From: Sweltsa coloradensis
Lineage: Eukaryota > Arthropoda > Insecta > Plecoptera > Chloroperlidae
Direction: 5' to 3'
Assembly (NCBI GenBank): GCA_024449915.1
Contig: JAMZAV010005102.1
Span: 1 to 64,000 of the forward strand
Length of the DNA: 64,000 bases
This document shows positions 42,913 through 52,739 of this stretch, one piece after another (positions within the stretch are counted from its first letter, which is position 1; every line of letters begins with the position of its first letter). The notes beneath the pieces are model-generated. The model did no database searches. It saw only the letters and a list, made by a program, of their open reading frames with translations, and was not told the DNA's origin. A program made the translations under genes and the position numbers.

Positions 42913-43131
42913 CTACGTGCATCTATTATACCGATGTTGTTGCGGGTACGGTGAAGAAGTGTCCAGCCAAGACTCTTGCCGAGGCCACAGCAGACTGCGC
43001 GGCAGGAGGGGGGATGATGATGATACCGGGGACTACTCTGAGGTGGGACTTCACACTCGCCTTCGCTAACGAGGTCATCAGTGACGTCTGGATTCCTATT
43101 GTGTTCGACGGTTCATGGATGACAAAACCAA
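42913..43131 (+). CDS. Gene 2 CTLD exon
   Basis: It is 219 nt, bordered by GTGTTCCAG and A/GTAGGT, phase 1 at both ends. It is nearly identical to 18080-18298 and open throughout. The mucin exon's last base joins to give ...SPI-T-TCIYYTDVV. The encoded segment has two Cys flanking an EA..C-like helix, GGGMMMI, and DVWIPIV...SW, which fits the N-terminal half of a C-type-lectin-like fold. The C-terminal half should lie in a later exon. I find no convincing one next to it. Confidence 0.62.
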
Positions 43132-43138
43132 GTAGGTT

Positions 43139-43288
43139 TTTATTTACTACAATTCAGAAATTAAAAAAGTCCGCCCCAACCGGGAATCGAACCACGGATC
43201 TCCCACATTCCAGGTGGACGTCTTAACCACTAGACCATCAGGACGGGTACATTTTAATCTCTGAATTGTAGTTGCATTATACATTGTT
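43139..43288. mobile_element. 150-bp insertion: tRNA-like sequence between 20-bp inverted repeats
   Basis: It is absent from the otherwise matching intron of gene 1 (GTAGGTT/GTTACC at 18299-18311). Inverted repeats CTACAATTCAGAAATTAAAA (43147-43166) and TTTTAATCTCTGAATTGTAG (43252-43271) match at 19 of 20 positions. They enclose the tRNA-like sequence with only a few bases to spare. Confidence 0.8.
43170..43246 (-). tRNA. tRNA-like sequence inside the 150-bp insertion
   Basis: On the minus strand it begins CCGTCCTGATGGTCTAGTGG. The acceptor pairs CCGTCCT/GGGGCGG over 7 bp with A as discriminator. The anticodon stem TCCAC/GTGGG pairs with one T-G, and the loop CTGGAAT gives GGA. The T loop is TTCGATT, but its stem has mismatches. 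Four rather than two bases separate acceptor and D stem. GGA would mean Ser, but there is no long variable arm, so it is not a normal tRNA-Ser. It is probably tRNA-derived. Confidence 0.5.
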
Positions 43289-43289
43289 G

Positions 43290-43752
43290 TTACCTGTAGA
43301 AGTGTGTGGTGTTTATAGATCTACCAACACCACAAAAGTTCTGGCTAAACAGACTAGAATGCAGGTTTTTCAGCGTACACTAGGGTGGGCAGGTTTTTCT
43401 ATTTTTTTAAAGTCGTAATACCGCGGAAAAGTTGCGAATTGGGGAGACGCGGAGGCGGAAAAATAAATAAAATCGGTTTATATCTTCCCGTCGTGCATGT
43501 GCTGTAAAGTTTGCCGAAATTTGGAAAATTCACATTTTTACGATAATTTTTAGCGTCTTTGAATTAGTCTCTTTGTGATGTTTTTGTTCAAATTCTTATG
43601 TATTAGAATTACAGAAAATAATGTTTAAATATTATTTAAAGACATTTACATCTTCCGGTCACACGTTGCCTTCAAAGTTCATATTTTTTAGAAAAATGTA
43701 CAAATAAACGTAGATTACAGTTCAAGGAAAAAATAACAACTTAGGGGCCTAC
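43290..43752. other. Gene 2 intron sequence shared with gene 1, then unique AT-rich sequence
   Basis: 43289 to about 43575 matches 18306-18600 closely. After that the paralogy ends and no feature is seen before the gypsy element. Confidence 0.6.
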
Positions 43753-45976
43753 TTGTTTTTTTGTTTTCTTTATGGAATATCTTCCGTTGAAGAACCAACA
43801 AGCTGGTGCGCTCCCATGGTAGTTGTTCCGAAGCGAGGAGGGGACGTTCGTATTTGTGTCGTCCTCACACAACTTTACCAGAGCGTCCAACGACCATGGT
43901 TCCCGATTCCTGGAGTTGAAGAGACACTTGCTCAACTCTCAGGTGCTCGATATTTTTCTAAGCTTGACGCGAACTCGGGGTTCTGGCAGATTAATTTACA
44001 CCCACGGTCCAGACCCTTTACAACATTTATGACGCCATTCGGGCGGTTTATGTTTAATAGACTCCCGTTTGGAATTACCTCAGCTTCAGAAGTATTTCAA
44101 CAGCATATGCACCTTCGATACGAAGGTGTTCTTTGTCACCTAGACGATATCCTCGTTTGGGGTGAAACGCAAGAGATTCACGATCAACGCCTTGGATAAG
44201 TTTCGGCAAGACTCGAAGAATCTACTATGACTTTAAACTTGGAAAAGTCACAGTTTTGTGTGGAAAAAGTGACATATTTAGGTCACAAGCTCGACGCGAA
44301 TGGGATCACACCTGATGAAGAAAAGGTCAAATCCATAGTGGCAATGGATCCTCCTGCCAACACCACGGAGTTATTGCGATTCCTAGGCATGGTTAACTTC
44401 ATTGGACGGTGCATTCCTAATAAATCAAGCATTCTTGAACCATTGCATTCCTTGCTACAGAAAGGAAACGAGTGGGTCTGGGATAAATCCCAACAAGAAT
44501 CTTTTGAACACATCAAGCATCTAGTGACATCAGCTCCAGTATTAGCATTGTTCGATCCAAGTAAGAAGACCAAGATATCAGCTGATGCTTCTTCATACGG
44601 GATTGGAGGAGTACTTCTTCAAGAGCAATCTGACGAAACATTACGTCCCGTGGCATATGTTTCACGATCACTCAGAAAAACTGAAAGGCAATATGCTAAC
44701 ATAGAACGAGAAGCTTTAGCCCTTACTTGGGTTTGCAATAAGCTCAAGAACTACATAACGGGTTTACATTTCTCCCTCGAAACTGACCATAAACCTCTCG
44801 TTACTATCTTTTCCACAAAACACGTTGACGATCTATCACCCAGGTTACTAAGATTCCGTATCCAATTGATGAGGTTCTCCTACACGATATCCTATACACC
44901 TGATAAGTAGCTAGTCACAGCTGATGCCTTGTCCCGTAAGCCCATAACAGTCACTGAAACTCAACCCGATGAACTAGAGGAAGATACGACAGCTTACGTC
45001 CAGTTTGTTACAAGCAATCTTCCCATCAGTAACATGAAACTAGTAGAACTTTTGAAAGAGCAAACAAATGACCCGCTTATGAATAAATTGTTCGAGTACA
45101 CTCAACATGGTTGGCCGGTGAAACTACATCTGAACCAAGAACTTCTGAAGTATTAGCCTCACTGTGATGAGCTGTCACAGGAACAAGGAATTCTTATGAG
45201 AAATAACAGATTAGTAATTCCAGCCAATCAACGTGTGGAAATGTTAAACCGCATTCACGAGGGGCATCAAGGCATTACTAAATGTAGAGCCAGAGCTGCA
45301 TAACTTGTGTGGTGGCCTGGTATATCAAAAGACATTGAGGAACTTATCCGAAAATGTCCTAATTGTGTACAAGAAACACAATATGCATGAGCCTTTAATT
45401 TCATCTAAATTCCCACAAAGGCCATGCCAAAAAGTTTTGATGGATTTCTTCAAATACAAATCGTGGTACATGATTATCACAGACTACTATTCAAGATATT
45501 TCGAAATAACAGAGTTGTCATCTCTGCTAGCATCATCAGCAATAAAGTTTTCCAAGCAAGTCTTCGCACGTCATGGAATACCTGAAGAAGTTTACAGTGA
45601 CAATGGACCGCAGTTCCAATTGATCGCCACTTCAGAATTTGCCCGATTTGCAAAAGACTACGGCTTCAGACACGTAACAAGCTCACCTATGTTCTCTCAA
45701 AATAATGGGATTGTAGAAGCAGCGGTCAAGATCGTTAAACAACGTCTGAAGAAAGAAAGTGACCCTTACATAGCACATTTGGCATATAGGTCAACTCCTC
45801 TGGCTAATGGATTCAATCCCGCACAGCTACTGTTCAATCGTACTATACAAACCACTGTTCCAAGTTGATCTGAACTTCTACAACCGCAAGTTCCATCAAA
45901 AGAAATCCTGCAGAAGAAAGAAACTTATCTAAAAGCTAAGCAAAAGAATTATTATGATCGCAGACATGTTCGCCTA
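43753..45976 (+). pseudogene. Ty3/gypsy pol: reverse transcriptase, RNase H, integrase
   Basis: The fragment starts inside the RT domain (PTSWCAPMVVVPK). FSKLDANSGFWQI, LPFGI and the catalytic HLDDILVWG follow. RNase H has SADASSYGIGGVLL and ETDHKPL. The integrase has an HHCC finger (HEGHQG ... CPNC) and a catalytic core with MIITDYYSRYFEI and YSDNGPQF. Single stops near 44197, 44908, 45154, 45301 and 45866 and minor shifts inactivate it. It ends YYDRRHVR next to a fold-back insertion. Gag, protease and both LTRs are not found. Confidence 0.88.
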
Positions 45977-45984
45977 TAAGCCTA

Positions 45985-46894
45985 AATTGACGACTGGTGA
46001 TGGGCGGAGCGCTAAGTCACGTGACGAGAAGGTGGGATAAATCCTCATTTTGCAAGTTGACGCCTGCTGAACGGCGCAACACTTATCACGCTCGAACTTT
46101 GTTTCCATTCGACATTTGGACAAAACCTTTAGAATAATATGTAGCAAACATATCATTTCTTCTCATAGTGATTATCTCGAATGTTTAGACACATCCGTAA
46201 ATTTGGTTCTTCAAAGATTATAAAAAAAAATATCAAAGATTATAACTTTTCTCATCTTCAATTGACAAAAAACTACTGTTAGGATTTCGACATGATATCT
46301 TTTTAAATATGCATCAGACTATTTCACAAATAAATAAATCAACTTTCTAGATAGAAAGTGCACTGAACGAAAATTTACAGCATAGAGTAATATGCAGAGT
46401 GTAGTTTTTCACGGCTCACCCGCACGTCAAAAGTGCGTATTTGTTATGAAAACACACACCTTGCATATAAGTCTATGCTGTGAATTTTCGTTCAGTGCAC
46501 TTTCTATCTAGAAAGTTAATTTATTTCTTGTCTTAAGAGTCAGATGCATACTTTGAATGAGGTCTTGTTGAAATCCGATTGAAAGTTATTTGTCAAATAG
46601 AAGTTGACAAAACTTATAATTTTTAATATTTTTTCCATGTATAATACGTACATCGATATAACAAGTTTACGGCTGTGTCTAAAAATTCGAGATCATCACT
46701 TTTAGAAGGAATTATATGTTTACTTCGTATTATTGCAAAGGTTTTTTCCAAATTATGAATAGAATAAAAGTTAGAGCGTGATAAGTGTTGCGCCGTTCAG
46801 CAGGCGTCATCTTGCTGAATGAGGATCTATCCCACATCATTCCGCCACGTTGCTTCGTGACGTCAGGGGGCGGGTAAATCACTAGTCGTCAATT
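45985..46894. mobile_element. Fold-back element with ~430-bp arms inside the gypsy element
   Basis: The arms run inwards from AATTGACGAC (45985) and GTCGTCAATT (46885-46894). They include GGCGCAACACTTATCACGCT / its complement, and the inner pair AACTTTCTAGATAGAAAGTG / complement. The spacer is about 85 bp near 46395-46480. Flanking direct repeats ATAAGCCTA-A/C-ATTGACG (45976 and 46909) suggest the target duplication, but the exact ends are ambiguous. Confidence 0.75.
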
Positions 46895-47047
46895 GTCTTT
46901 AATTTTTCATAAGCCTACATTGACGCTGGAGGCAGTATCTATACTAAGTCTAGGAGTCGTACACTAGCTGGTCGTTCCTTTTAGCCTGGGGAGTATCTGT
47001 TGAACATGGGTCTGTGACCACATATGTTAGTGCAATGATTATAATAA
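46895..47047 (+). other. Possible gypsy downstream remnant
   Basis: The sequence after the fold-back, AAGCCTACATTGACGCTGG and on, continues the register interrupted at 45976, but carries no recognisable motif. Confidence 0.3.
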
Positions 47048-48454
47048 GGAAACGCCAAAATCGTTGATAGACGAGTGAGTGAGCCATGTGTTGAGTACCC
47101 GGAAACATTTGCATTTAAGTTTGATGATTATATAGGTACAATAGGGAATATTCCACTTACTATTTTATATTTTATTTTGATTCTTTTACAAGTCTTAATA
47201 GTAACTGCACTTTTTTTATTAAAAAAAAGTATTTTGTGAAATTTAAACAGGAAGTAAATTTGAACCCAAGTTTGCGCGCCAAAAACGAGCGTGCGCCATC
47301 TTTGGACAGTACTACGCTACGCGTCATAACTGTGTAGAGTCAAGGCCAATTAGAAACTAAATGTACGTATATTTGTACATATTTACATACAGACGGCGGT
47401 GCTCGCCCATCCGCTCAACAACAAACACAACTCCACAGCCACTTAACGATGTACATTTTCACCGAATTTTCTTTTTCTTTTTTCGTATGTGTCAGGAGAC
47501 TTTGCGAGATCATTGCAATAAAGAATTACGAGCATTTTTGTCTTGAATTTTTGCACAGCCTAGGACTATTATGCTATTCTTTATCTACATTAGGCTTTAA
47601 TTATTAGTCATCAAAGTAAGGTTTTTGTGCGGGATGTGTGTCAGATCACGGACGTGCAGGCCTAGGGTTGGCAAGCTAAACCTAGAGCTTGTCAAGTGAG
47701 TAATTTTAGTATTCACATATCAAGGCCTATGAAGGCCAAGGAACGATTGGCTGTAGGAACGAGTAACGACTGTTGTATTATAAATAATTTTCTACGCCTA
47801 GGCCTAGACCTAGGACTGTTTCAGTTTTGTTTTTTGATTGCAATGTCAACTTTTCTCGTTTTCCGTCTAGGCACTAAATGTAAAATGTCCACCATCTGTT
47901 TACACTACTGTAGGCTACGCTAGGCGCAGCTTTGTTTAAAACACCGCCGTCTGTATGTATGTATGTATGTATGTATGTATGTATGTATGTATGTATGTAT
48001 GTATGTATGTATGTATGTATGTATGTATGTATGTATGTATGTATGTATGTATGTATGTATGTATGTATGTGTATCCAGACGGCGTTGGTTCAACACAGTT
48101 CTGACGTCATAGTCGTTTTAGCCGCTCTTAGAATATAAAAAAATGCTGTTTTAAAAACGGATATAAATTATTGGATTATTATTTCACGGAAAAACAAAGT
48201 ACATATTTGTAATCGGGACGAAATAAGTACTTCTTCTAAAAAATCAATTTGTACGGTATTTGACGGAAGTGGAATATTCCCTATTAATACCAGGGTTGTG
48301 AGTTTAGTTGGTAAAAGGGTGCGTCAACTGTTAGGCCCTTAGCCTATGATAGGCTAGGGAGGCCTTAGGTAGGAGGAGGAAAGGGAACCGTAACGTTACC
48401 GGGTACTCAACACATGGCTCACTCACTCGTTTAACAACGACTTTGGCGTTTCCC
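47048..48454. mobile_element. Non-autonomous TIR element (GGAAACGCC ends) with TGTA microsatellite
   Basis: The left TIR GGAAACGCCAAAATCGTTGA (47048) and the right TIR (its complement, ending GGCGTTTCCCTAG) match for about 53 bp with few differences, including CTCACTCACTCG and GGGTACTCAACACATGGC. Internal inverted segments (GGGAATATTCCACTT at 47150 and its complement near 48275) and paired GACGGCG motifs flank a long microsatellite. No transposase is present. The CTAGGG terminus resembles the 1507-2612 family. Confidence 0.75.
47952..48074. repeat. (TGTA)n microsatellite
   Basis: About 30 TGTA units. The reading frame through it (YVCM repeats) is an artefact. Confidence 0.97.
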
Positions 48455-48486
48455 TAGTATTGCATGTTTTGTTTTGTTAATTTCAG

Positions 48487-48617
48487 CAAATGTTTTGGTG
48501 AATCAACTCTCAGCCTTGAAGTGGGCTCCTACCCGCCCCGGCACGGGCACAGCGTGTGCCACAATGTCCAGGACAAAACTAGGAATGGTCGACCAATATG
48601 CAGCTACCTGCAGCAAG
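48487..48617 (+). CDS. Candidate exon, unknown Cys-containing protein
   Basis: A pyrimidine-rich tract and TTTCAG precede it, and CAAG/GTGAGG follows. The 131-nt segment is open, in the frame KCFGESTLSLEVGSYPPRHG... ICSYLQQ. If not spliced the frame runs on to TGA at 48664. Three Cys are present, but I recognise no domain. It could be a distal exon of gene 2, an unrelated gene's exon, or chance. Its entry phase (2) does not match the phase-1 exit of the CTLD exon, so another exon would be needed between them. Confidence 0.33.
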
Positions 48618-48664
48618 GTGAGGCTGCCTTACATATGTTGTCTAAAGTGTTGACCGACGAGTGA

Positions 48665-49164
48665 ATATCACCAGAACACAGAAGAGCCTCACACACTGTG
48701 TTTCAAGGATGAGTAATAAGGCCCACTTTGAGATAATAATAGCATGTACAGTGTTTAGATGTGTCTAGATTCATTGTGTGTGCACCTAGATACTGATAAA
48801 AAATGATACCTGTATCTGTATCTAAATACATTTTATTTTGTATCTCCAGCATGTTCAAATTTAAAGATACAAGGTACTTTCTGCTAAATGAGTAAAAAAA
48901 AAAACTAAATGAATGCATTTTTAGTTCAATAAATTAACGGAGGAAACTATAATAATGAAATCTTTGGTTCTCGCAGAAAAGGTATTTTTATTTATTTGGA
49001 AAGAAAGTGTTAATATCTCCAATAGTGTACTACTATAATAGAACCCACAATCAAAAGATGTTTGTATTTTGCACTGAATAAACTCTTGAAAATAATGTTT
49101 GTGTGTTTTTATTATTGATAAAATGCAAGATCCGTTTAATTTTAATTTTTTTTTTATTTATTTT
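48665..49164. other. AT-rich stretch with AATAAA hexamers
   Basis: AATAAA occurs near 48929 and 49076. No gene is recognised. Confidence 0.35.
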
Positions 49165-49477
49165 ATTTATGTCTCTATTTGCAACAGGCAATGTAGCCCA
49201 CTAGTGCAAATTTAATAGAGAAGGGAGGAGGGGAAACCCGGTACCGGCACATAGCCTACTCCTACCGAAAAGTACCAAGGGGACCAACGGCTTTACGTCC
49301 CATCCGAAAGGACGGTGTAACTTTTGACAGTTATATAGGTTCCTCCACTAACCCGGACTGCCGAGCAGACGGCGCCAAGGAGAACGAAGCTGTCACACAA
49401 GCTTACGAACCCTAGTCTGCTCTAGCCAGCGATATACGTGTGTTTCAGGGCAGAGCGGCGACCCACTCAACCCCTAT
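49165..49477. repeat. Conserved dispersed repeat, copy 2
   Basis: Starts ATTTGCAACAGGCAATGTAG. It is almost identical to 28700-29015, with only a few substitutions (for example GGCGCC for GGCGTT). Non-coding. Confidence 0.8.
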
Positions 49478-49538
49478 ATGTAGTTTAACGTGCAGCCAGA
49501 CCACACGTTAAATCTGTGAGTAGATGGTTGCGGCCTAG

Positions 49539-49900
49539 TTTTTTTTTTTTTTTTTTTTTTTTAAATAATACTTTATTGACATATTGGTTAAAATATAAAT
49601 ACAAGCAGATAAATAAATATAGAAATTCCTGAGTAGTTAATTCACATACTCTTAACTTTCAAATAATACAGTAAAGAAAAATGTGATATAGGTTGAGTTG
49701 GGCAGTGTGGTACATTGGGGAAAAAATAGAAACAAAATAAAACCCACTTTAAAAAAACCCACTTAGGGCCTAGTGATCCTGGCTGGAAAAGTAGGGAGAC
49801 CATCTGCTCCATATGCAGATATAGATTATACAGCTCTGTCGAGAAGTAGACAATCATTCGTATGCAGTAATATCTTGGTCGTGGTGAATAGTTATCTTAG
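49539..49900 (-). other. Poly(A)-tailed 3' end (retrocopy or LINE/SINE tail)
   Basis: On the minus strand AATAAA (49577-49572) is followed 9 nt later by about 24 A (49562-49539). This is the layout of a processed transcript inserted into DNA. The upstream sequence to about 49900 has a short open frame (MEQMVSLLFQPGSLGPKW) without a known domain. The 5' limit is unknown. Confidence 0.45.
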
Positions 49901-50046
49901 GGAATAAGCTGTTATAATGGATGTTGTAAATATATTGAAAACTTTTATTTTAAAGGGGCAAAAAAAAAAAAAAATTATTTTTTATCACGTGATCTATAGC
50001 ACAATACTACACTTAAATGACCGTTTAAAAAATTATATCTTGTAAC

Positions 50047-50545
50047 TGTGATTAAACACGAATGTTTTAATTTTTTTGATCCAGAAATTGGCAAAAATTA
50101 GTGTTTTGGAAAATTTCCTAAATCGGCTTTAACCTGCTTCTTTTTTGGTCCACATAGATACTAGAGCATAGTACCAATCTAAAATGCCCCTTTATAACAT
50201 CGTGTCTTGAAACTGTGACCAAATATACCCTCAAACACGCAAAAATATGCATTCCAAAATCACACCCCATCTTGGTAATCAGCATATTTTGACCGAACTA
50301 CTTGCCCAAATTACAAAACAAAATATAGAGAATTTACAGAAAATGCTGTAGAATACGTCAATAATGGCCAATATTTTTTTGGATCAAAATCCTCCAAGGT
50401 CACGGGGCATAAAGATCGTCCCCATGTTATTTCTTATGGGAGATTTTTTCCGATGGGACCTAGCTCGAAAAATGTCATGTTTGGCAATTTTTTGGGAGGT
50501 CATGGTGGCCCTAATAATTTTTCTGATAATTGCTAAATTCATTAC
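50047..50545. repeat. Dispersed repeat, clean copy
   Basis: It is an inverted, more regular copy of 61321-61805. Shared blocks include CAAAATCCTCCAAGGTCACG and TTGACCGAACTA. No coding domain was found. Confidence 0.75.
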
Positions 50546-50839
50546 TAGTTAGCCTGAATGAAATATATTTTTTGAGTTTAGCGGTTAAATACCCCTTTAA
50601 TGAATAAGTCCAGATTTGTGGGTTTATCATAACAGAGTGCGGTAACATCTCTTTCAGTGCGCTAAACTAACCCGTTGGATTCCGGTTGGAAGGCGGTCGC
50701 TTGAATTAGCTTCCACACTTCCTTCATTGCATCCTTCATTACAATTAATGTGTTCTATAAGAGCATCGTGCCAGTAAACTCGCAACGAAATTCTAGAGAG
50801 CTATGATAAGTTGTACTCGTGAGTGGCCAGACAGTGATA
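50546..50839. other. Spacer
   Basis: Nothing recognised. Confidence 0.35.
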
Positions 50840-50847
50840 AAGGCCAC

Positions 50848-51679
50848 CAGTGTTGAATTCAGACTTTTCAACCCGGGGGGGCTATTTCCGATCCCGGGGG
50901 TATTACATAGGGACCAAGTATGGGGGGTTAGGGGGGATTGCCCCCCCCCAAAAAAAGCGCCGCAGACGAAAATTTTGAAAATCAGGTTTTTAGAGTGCGT
51001 TTAGTGCGTTTAGTGCGTTTAAGAAAAAAGTTGTGGTCTGAACGCAATACTAAAAGTTTCTAAATATCCGCTAGATTTAACCTTCAACGGTCATTTAAGC
51101 AACGAAAACAAAATATACAGTATTTTCCAAACAGGGTGAAAACTGTTTTGTTTATGTTTTTTTACAGCACAATTTTGCAAAATTTGACTAATAAGAAGCA
51201 GGTATCAGTGTTTAGCCTTATATTCAAGGAAAACTGCGTTGACCCCTCCTTTTACAGGATGCCTACGCATTGGTTACCTGATAATAATAGTGTTTTCGCA
51301 TCGAAGAGCACACTGGCCAACATACTGCATCTGTATCAGTCCTGCAAGCGCATATCCTCTCAAGGCGTGACTGTGAGCCAACATACAAATCCTAAACAGA
51401 AGTCGGAACCCTTCAAATGACCATACATTCACAAATCTAGTTCTTGACCTCGTGAGTTGCCCACACGTTTTTCGTAGGGTCTGCCTATTTGATTACAGTT
51501 ACAATCATAAACCTTAACAACCTTCAAAACAATATGTTCGTGGCCTTTCAAAAACGGCAAAGTGACATTAAAAATGAAGGAATATAATAGTGCATGTAGT
51601 TAATTTATTCCCGGAGCGAATGATGGTTCCCGGGGGGGGGGGATTCGCCCCCTCGGGATCATAGCTGGATTCAACACTG
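50848..51679. mobile_element. Non-autonomous hAT-like element with 8-bp target duplication
   Basis: The ends CAGTGTTGAATTCAG and CTGGATTCAACACTG are inverted repeats (14 of 15). The flanks AAGGCCAC (50840-50847) and AAGGCCAC (51680-51687) are a perfect 8-bp duplication. G/C runs lie just inside both ends. The internal frame at 51136-51420 shows no transposase motif. An 8-bp duplication with CAG-type ends fits hAT. Confidence 0.85.
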
Positions 51680-51883
51680 AAGGCCACCATGTTTTAGTCA
51701 AACCATTTTTTAACTGCGTCAATTTCCGATAAGTAAAGAAATATGGCTTGAGACTTCAGATATAACTTGTAGTCTGATGTAGGACAAGTTTCTTTAATTT
51801 ATGTCAGTTTATGCGGCTACAAAATAGTTTACCATTTACCATACTAACATTACAATCAATAAGATGACTAAGAAATACAAAGT

Positions 51884-52252
51884 GTGCATGTGGTGAACAC
51901 GTCCATCATCCCAAAAAGCTGTTACACCACTCACGGTCTACACCTCAACAAAGACGGTAAACGCTTGCTAATCGGAAGCATCAGCAGCCAGATACTAACA
52001 ACCAGCCCGATCAGACCTTCGTGGATCAGCAAACCAATCTTGCCACTGAGTGAAAAATCCTTCAATCAACATCACTCCTCTCCCCACGCACCTGCGCCCA
52101 TAATCAGGACAGACAGGTCAGAGTGTAGAACCCATCCACGATACCATAACGATCATAACCCCTTAAGCGCGGACCACTTCCCTCGTCTAGTAACCTCTCA
52201 AAATAAAAATCACCCTTCACCTCATCTCAATTCCCGTCAAAATCAACTGTAA
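51884..52252 (+). pseudogene. LINE ORF1 C-terminus (SGNH/esterase-like)
   Basis: THGLHLNKDGKRLLIGSI matches the D-x-x-H-type end of SGNH hydrolase domains found in ORF1 of CR1-like LINEs. A Pro/His/Ser-rich tail follows and ends in a stop at 52252. Only the domain end is visible. Confidence 0.5.
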
Positions 52253-52739
52253 CCAAAATAGACGGAGTATCTCATACCCAGCTCTCAGACGCTTTCGGAT
52301 CTCACATCCTCCAACCTCGATCCCAATCCCCATATCACACGAATCTACCTGGGAATCAATTCCAATCTCTCCTCGAGCCATCTTTCAGACAACAATACTC
52401 AAGCAGAGCGGTATTCCTACGTATATTATGAAATCAAGCCACCGTGACACCCTCACTCAAACATGGCAACCCAACCTTCTCAACCGGTGGTCAGCCTAAA
52501 GCTCATGTAAAACCAACAGCCACCAGTAGTAATTTTTTAGGTCAGCAACTGAGGAGCAAAACTCAACAGCATTACCTGGTCACATACGTGTAAAAAGCAA
52601 GGTCTCGCACCAGGTATCAAGGCTGTTAAAACCCCTTGACAGTGTGCTACCCACATCGTCAGTTTTCTCTAATCCAAGCTGCCCCTTCATCTCGTCACCG
52701 CGACCTAACAGCGCAAGCTCTTACCCTACTTCCTCCCCC

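Noticed and set aside
43170..43246. Functional tRNA-Ser(GGA) gene
   Set aside because: It lacks the long variable arm, has T-stem mismatches and extra bases before the D stem.
47932..48138. Frame encoding YVCM repeats
   Set aside because: Pure TGTA microsatellite read in one frame.
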